Source: CAYLNH01 sp964384625 (GTDB lineage: Bacteria; Verrucomicrobiota; Lentisphaeria; JABSQK01). From it: a stretch of DNA of 28,766 nt. The first letter of the stretch is position 1. Every line of letters starts with the position of its first letter. The position numbers and the translations under genes were made by a program. The DNA lies in contig CAYLNH010000065.1 in NCBI GenBank assembly GCA_964384625.1, positions 1-28,766 on the forward strand, given 5' to 3'. The notes under the pieces are model-generated. The model was not told the origin of the DNA. It made no database searches and saw nothing but the letters and a program-made list of their open reading frames with translations. Positions 15,525-22,772 of this stretch are shown here, piece after piece.

Positions 15525-16016
15525 ATGCCGGAACTACTCTCCCTGGTCAGTCTGGGGCTGGCGGCGTTTGCCGTCATCCTGTCGCTTGCGGCGCTCAGCA
15601 AGGCGTCGAAAGCGGCCAAGGGCGGGGGCAGCGTCAAATCCGGCCCCTCACACGCGGAAATCCTTGCCGACGCCGGGCGCGCGGAGCTGTCGGTGGCCCT
15701 CGTCAAACACCCCTCAGTTACGGACCTCGGCAAGGTCTCCCAGGACTTTCGCATCTGGATCACCAACGACAGCAGTCGGGTGCCGGCATTCAACGTCAAC
15801 ATTCAGTTGGACCTTCCCGAGCCCGTACTGTTCAAGAAGGAGGTCGACGAGAAACTGCCCTGTCGCGAGTTGGCCCCGGGCAAGTCGTTGGAACTGTGCA
15901 CCCGCATCAGTCTGTCCACACCCAAGCAGTTCGTCGCCCGCGTCGTCTGGCAGAACCCAAACGGCACTGGAGAGTCCGAGGACTACCTCCTCGACCGCAG
16001 TACGACTGACAACTGA
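15525..16016 (+). CDS. Membrane-anchored protein of unknown function
   Basis: This 163-residue protein has one N-terminal membrane span (LLSLVSLGLAAFAVILSLAA), then a short linker rich in Ala, Lys and Gly, and a beta-rich domain of about 105 residues. That domain contains IWITNDSSRVPAFNVNIQLD and later ELAPGKSLELCTRISL, which resembles CARDB or Ig-like folds found in envelope proteins. AAAGG at 15512-15516 is 8 bases before the ATG at 15525. A GTG at 15522 is also possible. It is divergent from the zinc-ribbon gene and convergent with the FAD oxidoreductase. No family was recognised with confidence. Confidence 0.65.
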   Translation: MPELLSLVSLGLAAFAVILSLAALSKASKAAKGGGSVKSGPSHAEILADAGRAELSVALVKHPSVTDLGKVSQDFRIWITNDSSRVPAFNVNIQLDLPEPVLFKKEVDEKLPCRELAPGKSLELCTRISLSTPKQFVARVVWQNPNGTGESEDYLLDRSTTDN

Positions 16017-16082
16017 GTTGGTGAACCAGACGGCCGCTCGCCGACCGCCGCTTGATGGCAAGACCTTTTGCGGAGCGTGTAA

Positions 16083-17804
16083 CTAACACACCTCGAAGGC
16101 GAAAAGCCGGGCCTGTTCCGCGCCCCAGGTTGCCAGTGGCGTCAGACGCACTGCGGATGCTTTCGCTGACAGGGGGACCTTCACCAGGCGCTGGAAGTTG
16201 TTGTCTTCTTCGCACACGGTTTCCCACTTGCCGGCGGTCCGGGCTTCGAGACGGAACGCCTTGACCATGGTTTCCGGCACCGGGCGGTCGTTGCCGCCCA
16301 AGGGCACGCCGTGCGGCATGTTTTTCCACGGCCGGTCCAGGTTGCTGTCGAACACGAGGTGGGCTGTATCCAGTTCGGTATCGCTGTTGAGCTGGTACTC
16401 GATGGCCGTGCCGCAACTGCCTTCCCAGGCGTTCGTGTCGTCACCGACCGGGCGATCGACGCCGTTGCGCAGGGCGTCAGGATCTCCTTCGGGCGCAGTT
16501 AGCGATGCCGTCTTGCTGACGTCCGCGACGTCGCGGACGTGCCACGGCAAGTAGCAGTCGTCGGCCATCAAGGTCTGCTGCAGTTCGCCAATGTGTTTTT
16601 CGTGGACGCCGCGTGGGCCACAGCCTTCGCGGTTGGCAATGCCGCAGGCCGTGCCGACGGCCTGGCCCATCATCGAGCAGGTGGCCATGACGCGCGTGGC
16701 GCTCATGGCCATATGCGTGGCCGAAATGTTGCGGCCGGCGCAGAACAGGTTCTCGACGTTGCGCGAGTAGAGACTGCGATATGGAATGCCGAAGGGCGAC
16801 GGCGCTTTGTGGAAGATCGTCGGCGCGCCTTTGTGGTGGAAGCCTTCCGGATGATGGTCGTCCATGGACCAGCCGCCGTAGGCGACGAGGTCGTCGAACT
16901 TGCCTTCGGCGCGGACGTCGTTCTGGGTGATCATATGATCGCCCAGATAGCGGCGGCTCTCGCGTTTGCCCGGCAGGAAGCCGATCCAGTCGAGTTCGTA
17001 GTTTTCGGCGCCGTGATCGCCGTAGTTCTTGATGTGGTCCCAGACGCCGAAGGCGATCTTCAGCAGTTCGTCGCGCATCTCCTCGGTATCGTGGATGCTG
17101 TCGTAGATACCGCCGACTTCGATCCACCAGAAGTTGGTGCCCTGAATGCCGTGCCCGCGCTTGTTCATCTCCTCGTCGGTCTTGAAGGTATAGGCCCAAT
17201 CCGGTGGAATGAACGCTTTCGGGCTGTCGGTCTCGCGGCCCTGGATCAGGCAGCTCAAGCCCATGGTCATTTTGTCGGCGACGTCGCGGCCCAGGTCTTC
17301 GTCATACTCGTCTTTGGCTTCGCGGCCGATGCGGAAGTCGGCGCCGCTCAAAGGCGCCAGGATACTGTCACCGGAGGAGTCGCAGAAGTACTTGGCCTCG
17401 ACCGTGTGCCAGGTTTCGGCGGTGCCCTGCCAGCCTTTGACGGACTGGATGCGATTGCCGTCCATCTGCGCCTCGTTGCAGGAGCAGTTGAGGATCAGCG
17501 TCAGGTTCGGCTCGAACTTGGCGGCTTCGTAAAGGATGCTGTCCCAGATGGCCCAGTTGCAGCCGGCGTTGCGATAGTGGTTCTTCAGCAGGATCTCTTC
17601 GAGGATCCCGGTCTCGCGCATGCCGGCGCCGTGCGCGCCGCAGATGTGCATGCGGATCTCGGATGACGCGTTGCCGCCCAGCACCGGGCGGTCCTGCATC
17701 AGGATGGTCTTGGCGCCGTGCCGAGCCGCGGCGATGGCGGCACACAGGCCGCTCATGCCGCCGCCGACAATACAGAAATCAACTTCGTGCTTTATCTCTC
17801 TCAT
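16083..17804 (-). CDS. FAD-dependent oxidoreductase (FAD_oxidored type) with C-terminal beta-sandwich domain
   Basis: The 573-residue protein starts with a dinucleotide-binding fold: FCIVGGGMSGLCAAIAAARH (10-29, GxGxxG in GGGMSG) and the FAD_oxidored signature VLGGNASSEIR (41-51). GRNISATHMAMSATRVMATC later is the second FAD-contact region of the family. Residues from about 420 form a galactose-binding-like beta-sandwich (LRNGVDRP near the start, AFRLEARTAGKWETVCEE later), often used to bind sugars. No signal peptide is seen. Family members occur with glycan-degradation genes, but substrates are mostly unknown. It is the last gene of the minus-strand cluster, separated from the second FAD enzyme by a hairpin-rich gap. 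GGAG precedes the ATG at 17804. Confidence 0.85.
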   Translation of the reverse strand: MREIKHEVDFCIVGGGMSGLCAAIAAARHGAKTILMQDRPVLGGNASSEIRMHICGAHGAGMRETGILEEILLKNHYRNAGCNWAIWDSILYEAAKFEPNLTLILNCSCNEAQMDGNRIQSVKGWQGTAETWHTVEAKYFCDSSGDSILAPLSGADFRIGREAKDEYDEDLGRDVADKMTMGLSCLIQGRETDSPKAFIPPDWAYTFKTDEEMNKRGHGIQGTNFWWIEVGGIYDSIHDTEEMRDELLKIAFGVWDHIKNYGDHGAENYELDWIGFLPGKRESRRYLGDHMITQNDVRAEGKFDDLVAYGGWSMDDHHPEGFHHKGAPTIFHKAPSPFGIPYRSLYSRNVENLFCAGRNISATHMAMSATRVMATCSMMGQAVGTACGIANREGCGPRGVHEKHIGELQQTLMADDCYLPWHVRDVADVSKTASLTAPEGDPDALRNGVDRPVGDDTNAWEGSCGTAIEYQLNSDTELDTAHLVFDSNLDRPWKNMPHGVPLGGNDRPVPETMVKAFRLEARTAGKWETVCEEDNNFQRLVKVPLSAKASAVRLTPLATWGAEQARLFAFEVC

Positions 17805-17841
17805 GAGTCGTTACTCCAATACTTTGGTCAGAAGAGAAGAG

Positions 17842-17955
17842 CTGGGGCTCTGCCCCAGCCCCCCCCCGGGGCGCCCCCACGAAGTGGGAATGCGTTGCGG
17901 CTTCGCCGCCTCCCCGGACCCCTCTTTGTTTGTGCTGCGCATTTGGCCTTCGGCC
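17842..17955. repeat. Array of short perfect hairpins between the two FAD oxidoreductase genes
   Basis: Four small stems lie in this 157-base gap: CTGGGGC-TCT-GCCCCAG (17842-17858), CCCAC-GAA-GTGGG (17876-17888), GCGGC-TTC-GCCGC (17897-17909) and GGCC-TTC-GGCC (17945-17955). Three of them have a GAA triloop closed by C-G on one strand or the other, the geometry of very stable GCGAAGC DNA mini-hairpins. No gene is visible. It is probably a dispersed repeat that also shapes the polycistronic mRNA. Confidence 0.55.
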
Positions 17956-17961
17956 CATGAT

Positions 17962-19323
17962 TCATTTCTTCCAGCTTCGCTGTGCATCGACAGCCAGCGC
18001 GGCTTCGATGCCGGCTTCATCGACGATGGCGCCCTGCTGCCGCAACTGGTCCTGCAGCTTCGCCACGTCAAGTTCGCGCGGGGTCACGTCGTCCTGAATC
18101 GACAGTACGGCAGCCGTACCGGCGGCTTCGCCCATGGCGATGCACGGCACCATCACGCGCAGCGAACCGAGCGCGATGTGTGTGCAGCTGACACACCGGC
18201 CCGCCGTCAGCAAGTTGTCCGCCTTCTTCGGCACCAGGATGCGGTAGGGCACCTGGTACTTGAAGCCCTCCGGCGGGTACCAGATCGTCTCGTCCATGCC
18301 CGGGCCGTCGATGCAGTGGATGTCGACGAAGAACGAACTGTACGCAATGCAATCGTCGAACTCCGCCTGGTTCTTGACGTCGTCCCCGGTCAGCACGTAT
18401 TCGCCCATGATGCGGCGGCTCTCGCGCAAGCCGATAGTATTGGGTGTCGACACCATGTAACAGTCTTCCATGCCGGGGACGTACTTGCGGAAGACGGCGA
18501 TGGACTCATACGCCTGCTCGCGGGCCTCCATGGTGGCGGCCGTCAGATCCTCGGCCTTCGTGGTGTCGATGTGGATGACATGGGTAAAGTTGATACCGAC
18601 AAAGTCGGGCCGCGTCGGCGTCCACCAGAACCCCATGATCGTCGTCTGGAACGGCCGCATGTCGCCATTGGCCTGGGCTTCCTTCCACACGTCGGTCTTG
18701 TGATAATCGCCGCCCCGCCAGGCCTGAACCCTCGGCCAGTCGACGCCGCCGATGGTGAACATCAGCGTAACCGGCTGGCACTTGCTGTCGGAAGGCCGGC
18801 CGATCTCGATATCGCAGCCGGCCGAAGCGCCGACATCGCCGTCGCCGGTGCAGTCGACGACGCGTTTGGCTTTGACAAACTGCCGGCCGGTCTTGTTCTG
18901 GATAATGGCGCCGCAAACCCGGTCATTGTCCATGACTGCTTCGCAGAAGAAGGTGTGGTACAGCACCTGGGTGCCGGATTCCTGCGCCAGCCGGTCCATG
19001 ACCAGTTTGAGGCCTTCGACCTCGAACATGATGCCGTGGGAATTGCGCGAGCCGAAGCCGTCGCTGATCACGCGTTCCGCAATCTCGTCCGCAACACCGC
19101 CGACAATGCGGCGACCGGTCTTCTGTTCGTCGTATTTGGAGATATGTCCGTGACCGCCGGCAGTGGCAACGCCGCCGAGGCAGTTGAACTGTTCGATGAT
19201 CAACGTCTTCATGCCGAGTCGGGCGGCGGCAAACGCGGCGCCGACACCGGCGGGGCCGCCGCCGATAACCAGGACGTCAACATCGTATGTGCAAGGAAGG
19301 TTATCTGCTTCAGTCATGTTCAT
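17962..19323 (-). CDS. FAD-dependent oxidoreductase (FAD_oxidored family)
   Basis: The 453-residue protein has the Rossmann motif VLVIGGGPAGVGAAFAAARL (17-36), the family-typical CLGGVATAGG (48-57), VVDCTGDGDVGASAG in the middle and AGRCVSCTHIALGSLRVMVP near the C-terminus. It is shorter than the other FAD enzyme, lacking the extra beta-sandwich domain. The frame continues upstream to 19434, but TAAGGA lies 8 bases before the ATG at 19323 and the upstream part would overlap the sulfatase, so 19323 is chosen. It starts 23 bases after the sulfatase stop and is surely co-transcribed. The probable role is oxidation of a sugar- or polyol-like substrate in the cytoplasm. This is inferred, since the family is poorly studied. 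Confidence 0.85.
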   Translation of the reverse strand: MNMTEADNLPCTYDVDVLVIGGGPAGVGAAFAAARLGMKTLIIEQFNCLGGVATAGGHGHISKYDEQKTGRRIVGGVADEIAERVISDGFGSRNSHGIMFEVEGLKLVMDRLAQESGTQVLYHTFFCEAVMDNDRVCGAIIQNKTGRQFVKAKRVVDCTGDGDVGASAGCDIEIGRPSDSKCQPVTLMFTIGGVDWPRVQAWRGGDYHKTDVWKEAQANGDMRPFQTTIMGFWWTPTRPDFVGINFTHVIHIDTTKAEDLTAATMEAREQAYESIAVFRKYVPGMEDCYMVSTPNTIGLRESRRIMGEYVLTGDDVKNQAEFDDCIAYSSFFVDIHCIDGPGMDETIWYPPEGFKYQVPYRILVPKKADNLLTAGRCVSCTHIALGSLRVMVPCIAMGEAAGTAAVLSIQDDVTPRELDVAKLQDQLRQQGAIVDEAGIEAALAVDAQRSWKK

Positions 19324-19333
19324 TTTTCGATTC

Positions 19334-19357
19334 CTTAATCCTGTCCTTAATCCTGTC
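19334..19357. repeat. Two tandem copies of a 12-base unit across the sulfatase stop codon
   Basis: CTTAATCCTGTC occurs twice in a row. The second copy includes the TTA that is the sulfatase stop on the minus strand. It looks like a recent tandem duplication at the gene end. Confidence 0.6.
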
Positions 19358-20603
19358 CTACGTTCGATTCTGTCTGCAATCCAACAGCGAACTCCTGGAG
19401 GCGCGCTGCAAGGACCTCCTTGGTTTCGCAGCATCGGTCGTCATCAATCAGGTTGGTCTGCTCATGCGGATCATTTCCTCGGTCAAAAAGCATTGTCGGC
19501 TTATTGGTCTCCCGGTCGACAGCCAGTTTCCACGGGCCGTCAATCACACAGCGTTCGCGATAATCAATGAACACCGGCGCCGGAAGGAGGTCCTTCCCGG
19601 AACGGAGAGCACCGGCGAAGCTGTTGCCTTCACTTGCGTTGTGACAACCGCAGAGGTCCAGACAGGTCGCATGCAGGTCCACCGTGGAAACGGCGGCCGA
19701 CACGACCCGCCCGTCCGGTTCGGGCAGACGGATGAGCAACGGCACGCGGACCGCTTCGTCGTACATCACGCCCTTACCGAACACGCCGTGTGCCCCGGCC
19801 ATCTCCCCGTGGTCCGAGGTGAACACGACGATCGTGTTGTCGTCCAGGCCGGTTTCAGAAAGGGCATCGAGCACGCGCCCGAAGGCCGCGTCCAGGTGCG
19901 TGATTTCGGCGAAGTGCCGTTCGCGGAACTCCTGAATGCTGTAGTCGGCGTTCCACCCCGGCTTGTCGTACCACGCGTCGCGATCGGCGGTGGGGTCGCC
20001 GCAGAGATCAGTGCCATGATAGAGTTCGGTGTATTCCGGCGGGGGCGTGCACGGCGGATGCGGCGCCTGGTAGGAGACCACCAGGAAGAAGGGATCGCGG
20101 CCCAGTTGTTTGATCTCGTCGCAGACGATATCGGTCAGTCCGTCGGTCTCGTGCCCGCGCATCTCGATGACCGCATCCGGATCGTTACGCCAGATCTTGC
20201 CGGCAAAGTGATCCACGTGGTGGCTCTCCCAGCCAACAAAGTTCCGGAAGCCGCCGCGCTGTTCCGGCGGCACCCAGCGGTTGCATTGCGGGTCGCCGCT
20301 CAAGTGCCACTTGCCGATGTAGTGCGTGGCATAGCCGGCGCCATTCAGCAAGTCTGCGATCGTCGTGGTGTTCGGCGGCAGAGACATGCCGTTCTTCATC
20401 ACACCGGTCTGCGTCGGGTACTGGCCGGTGAACAGGCAGGCCCGGTAGGGCGTACATAGGGGGCAATTCGTGTAGGCTTCCGAGAAGCGTACGCTCTGTT
20501 TGGCGAACGCATCCAGGTTGGGTGTTGCCACACGGTCGTCCTCCAGCCAGCGGGCGGACAATTGATCGGGGAAGATGAATAGGATATTGCGCTTGTCTGT
20601 CAT
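19347..20603 (-). CDS. Sulfatase, no signal peptide
   Basis: This 418-residue sulfatase starts MTDKRNILFIFPDQLSARWL, with a metal-site Asp13 near the start. The active-site signature is CTPYRACLFTGQYP, in which Cys50 would be converted to formylglycine; Tyr replaces the more common Ser before Arg54. GKWHLSG and FTSDHGEMAGAHGVFGKG supply the expected Lys, His, Asp and metal ligands. The protein would remove sulfate from a glycan or small molecule. It lacks an export signal, so action in the cytoplasm is likely unless it is exported by another route. It follows a repeat-filled gap after uroD and precedes a FAD enzyme by 23 bases. A maturase must be encoded elsewhere. Confidence 0.88.
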   Translation of the reverse strand: MTDKRNILFIFPDQLSARWLEDDRVATPNLDAFAKQSVRFSEAYTNCPLCTPYRACLFTGQYPTQTGVMKNGMSLPPNTTTIADLLNGAGYATHYIGKWHLSGDPQCNRWVPPEQRGGFRNFVGWESHHVDHFAGKIWRNDPDAVIEMRGHETDGLTDIVCDEIKQLGRDPFFLVVSYQAPHPPCTPPPEYTELYHGTDLCGDPTADRDAWYDKPGWNADYSIQEFRERHFAEITHLDAAFGRVLDALSETGLDDNTIVVFTSDHGEMAGAHGVFGKGVMYDEAVRVPLLIRLPEPDGRVVSAAVSTVDLHATCLDLCGCHNASEGNSFAGALRSGKDLLPAPVFIDYRERCVIDGPWKLAVDRETNKPTMLFDRGNDPHEQTNLIDDDRCCETKEVLAARLQEFAVGLQTESNVGQD

Positions 20604-20623
20604 TGGCAGTGCGCTCCTGTTCC

Positions 20624-20726
20624 GCGACGAAGTCGCACACGGGGCGCGGAGTTACACTCCGCTTCCAGTCTTCGGATCTGGATGGGAGCGGAGTACAACT
20701 CCGCGCTCCGTGTCCGCCGATGGCGG
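20624..20726. repeat. Clover-like palindromic repeat between uroD-like and sulfatase genes
   Basis: Two 31-base arms, 20637-20667 and 20683-20713, pair with 4 mismatches around a 15-base loop. Each arm also holds an internal GCGGAGT/ACTCCGC hairpin. Small perfect stems flank the pair: GCGAC-GAA-GTCGC (20624-20636) and CCGCC-GAT-GGCGG (20714-20726). It fills most of the 141-base gap. The design is REP- or MITE-like. No gene is present. Confidence 0.7.
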
Positions 20727-20744
20727 GGATCGGAAACTGAGATC

Positions 20745-21896
20745 TCACGCATTCCAGTCATACTCCCAACCGGCCTGCATGAAGGCGTGATAGTTGCCAA
20801 TGACCTGGTCCGGCACCTCTGGATCAAACGGCCCGGCGGTCGGTGACAGGATGAAGCGCTTGCCCTTCACTTCATCAAGGACCTCCTTGACGGCGGCTTT
20901 CATCTCCTCTTCCGACAAAGCACGGAATTCGTCGTACTGGATGTTGCCGATCAAGGTGATGCGGTCGCCGACGGCATCGTAGGCCTCGCTGAAAGTGCAG
21001 TTGCCGACCGGCGGGGCTTCGATGGTGTGCAGACCGTCCGGACCCATCTCGACAAAGTCCTCAAGGATCTCCTTGATCTGGCCGTGGTAGTGCTGGATGG
21101 ACTTCTTGCCGTGGTCGCGGATCATGTCGATCAGTTCTCTGGCGTAGGGCACGATCCAGCGTTGGAAGGTGGAGCGCCGCACCAACGGCGGTGAGGCCAG
21201 TTCGCTGCCGACCAGGAAATGGACATCCGCCAGTTCGCGGTCCAGGCAGTACTGGTAGATGATGCGCAGCCGCTCGTGAACACGGTCGAGGAAGTCCACG
21301 ATCAGGTCGTCATGGGTCAACGACCACATGGCGTAGCTTTCCAGGTTGGAGTTGCCGTAGAGCGCGCCGATCGGTTCGCCGTTGCAGAGCATCATGGCGC
21401 CGTAGTCTTCGGGGAACTCCTTCTTTTCCTGCAGGTACTGCGGCAGTTTCTCGTCCATCGCGGCATGCAGGCGTTCCGGTCGGGTTTCAATCGGCAGGTC
21501 GCAAAAGAACTCCAGATCCTCGTCCGTTTCGAGAAACTTCTTGACCTTGACCTCGCCATTCTTTCGGCGTGTTTCAGAGGTGAGCTTCTTACCCTTGTAC
21601 TCCAGCCAGTTGCGCGAGATTTCCCAGCCGTCCTCCGTCTCCTTTTCAAAGCCGCGAGTGACCTCTTCGGTGTGCATCGGACCGCTGAGCGTGCGACGGT
21701 TCAGCATGATCGCATACTGTTTTGAAGCTTCGAAGACGGGCTGATAGGCCGGCAGTTCGCGGACGTCGACATAGCAGCCGAGTTGGTGGTAGGGAAACAG
21801 CAGCCAGATGGGGACATGGTCGGTGGGACGCCCTTCAAGAGCGGCAAAGAGGCGTTCTCGGGCAGACATCCTGGAGGTCGTGGCAATGGCACTCAT
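20745..21896 (-). CDS. Uroporphyrinogen decarboxylase (URO-D) family protein, probably a methyltransferase-like catabolic enzyme
   Basis: The 383-residue protein begins MSARERLFAALEGRPTDHVP (from residue 10), a start typical of URO-D-family methyltransferases rather than true HemE. SIQHYHGQIKEILEDF (267-282), then GPDGLHTIEAPPVGNC and ITLIGNIQ give the URO-D barrel strands. Where corrinoid methyltransferases have His-x-Cys-Gly, this has His269-x-His271-Gly, with Cys300 close behind, so a metal site is plausible but unusual. It is unlikely to act in heme synthesis, given its neighbours. It starts 9 bases after the iclR stop. An ATG at 21869 (residue 10) is an alternative start. Substrate unknown. 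Confidence 0.8.
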   Translation of the reverse strand: MSAIATTSRMSARERLFAALEGRPTDHVPIWLLFPYHQLGCYVDVRELPAYQPVFEASKQYAIMLNRRTLSGPMHTEEVTRGFEKETEDGWEISRNWLEYKGKKLTSETRRKNGEVKVKKFLETDEDLEFFCDLPIETRPERLHAAMDEKLPQYLQEKKEFPEDYGAMMLCNGEPIGALYGNSNLESYAMWSLTHDDLIVDFLDRVHERLRIIYQYCLDRELADVHFLVGSELASPPLVRRSTFQRWIVPYARELIDMIRDHGKKSIQHYHGQIKEILEDFVEMGPDGLHTIEAPPVGNCTFSEAYDAVGDRITLIGNIQYDEFRALSEEEMKAAVKEVLDEVKGKRFILSPTAGPFDPEVPDQVIGNYHAFMQAGWEYDWNA

Positions 21897-21905
21897 GGGG
21901 ATATC

Positions 21906-22613
21906 TCAGTGTTTGAGGGACTGGGCAATCTCGGCGGCAGCTTCATGGAGTTCCTGGACGAGACGGGGGATGTTGTCCGGATCGACCGAGGAGAAGGCAA
22001 GTCCGGCAAACGGGATCTCACCGATTCCGACCGCCAGCGAGTTGCCGTCCGGCGCCCGGCAGTAGCCGTCCTTCTTGACCTGGACGAGGTCCTGCAGCAA
22101 CTGCCCGGTGTCCACGTCCGGGTCATCAGCAAAGAGGTCCTCGACGTCTTTCTTTCGTTTCTCGGCGAGCAGAATGCGGCCGATACTGGAACGTTCCGCC
22201 GGATACAGTCGGTGTCCGCCGATGGCCTGTTCGAACGGTTGGTCGGGCGTGCCGTGGTAGAAGTAACAGACATGCCGGCGCCAGAGAACGCCGACCGCTA
22301 CCCGCATGCCGCGTTCCTGCATCAGCCGGCGAATGACCGGCAGCGAGGCCCGCAGGAGATGGGAGCCGCTCAATCCCATGGCGGACAGCACATGAATACC
22401 GGGCCCGGGAGCATATTTCCGGGTATCGGTCTTTTCCGTCAGGCCAAGATACGCTAGTGTACCCAGGAGCCGGCTGACCCGGGTGGGTTCCAGACCGAGC
22501 AGGCGGGCGAGTTCGCGCACGCCGATCGGCTGGCCGGCGAGCGCGACGGCTTCGAGGCATTCGAGACCATCGATCAAGCTCTTATTCGGTTGTGCCGGTT
22601 TTTTCGGGTTCAT
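21906..22613 (-). CDS. IclR-family transcriptional regulator
   Basis: This 235-residue protein has an N-terminal winged helix-turn-helix (VRELARLLGLEPTRVSRLLG, about 32-51) and an effector-binding domain with IHVLSAMGLSG, LPVIRRLMQERG and SSIGRILLAE segments. IclR proteins usually control catabolic operons and their own gene. It is the first gene of the minus-strand cluster leading into uroD, sulfatase and the FAD enzymes, so that cluster is its likely target. GGAGG (complement of 22621-22625) lies 7 bases before the ATG at 22613; an ATG at 22616 is only 4 bases away. A 17-bp perfect palindrome overlaps the presumed -10 of its promoter. Confidence 0.9.
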   Translation of the reverse strand: MNPKKPAQPNKSLIDGLECLEAVALAGQPIGVRELARLLGLEPTRVSRLLGTLAYLGLTEKTDTRKYAPGPGIHVLSAMGLSGSHLLRASLPVIRRLMQERGMRVAVGVLWRRHVCYFYHGTPDQPFEQAIGGHRLYPAERSSIGRILLAEKRKKDVEDLFADDPDVDTGQLLQDLVQVKKDGYCRAPDGNSLAVGIGEIPFAGLAFSSVDPDNIPRLVQELHEAAAEIAQSLKH

Positions 22614-22630
22614 CATGGCGCCTCCGCCTC

Positions 22631-22647
22631 GTTGCTATTATAGCAAC
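22631..22647. promoter_or_regulatory. 17-bp perfect palindrome, likely IclR operator overlapping the iclR -10 box
   Basis: GTTGCTATTATAGCAAC has two 8-base arms around one central base. On the minus strand it contains TATAAT at 22642-22637, a consensus -10 located correctly for iclR, so binding would block RNA polymerase. Length and odd symmetry suit IclR-type sites. No good -35 is seen on either strand. Confidence 0.65.
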
Positions 22648-22744
22648 ACAATATGGGCCTGGTTGCCGAGGGGTCAACCCCAAGCCGTGTTTTTTTCGGA
22701 TGGAACCCGGCCGCACGCGGCGTGTCCAACAAAAGCAACAGCAT

Positions 22745-22760
22745 AGGCCTGCGCAGGCCT
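22745..22760. promoter_or_regulatory. 16-bp perfect palindrome, likely LacI-type operator
   Basis: AGGCCTGCGCAGGCCT is fully symmetrical with a central CpG, the usual form of LacI-family operators. It ends directly before the GAGGAG ribosome site of the LacI-type gene, so it would suit autorepression, and repression of the downstream gene with it. Confidence 0.55.
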
Positions 22761-22772
22761 GAGGAGCGTGAA

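Noticed and set aside
15365..15802. N-terminal extension of the zinc-ribbon gene
   Set aside because: The extension overlaps the opposite-strand membrane protein, and an AGGAGG site places the start at 15364.
17620..19338. A 572-codon open frame on the plus strand
   Set aside because: It runs antisense across two FAD oxidoreductase genes and the hairpin gap between them. The composition is His/Val/Ala-rich and no domain is visible.
19324..19434. N-terminal extension of the second FAD oxidoreductase
   Set aside because: It overlaps the sulfatase end, has poor composition, and a ribosome site supports the ATG at 19323.
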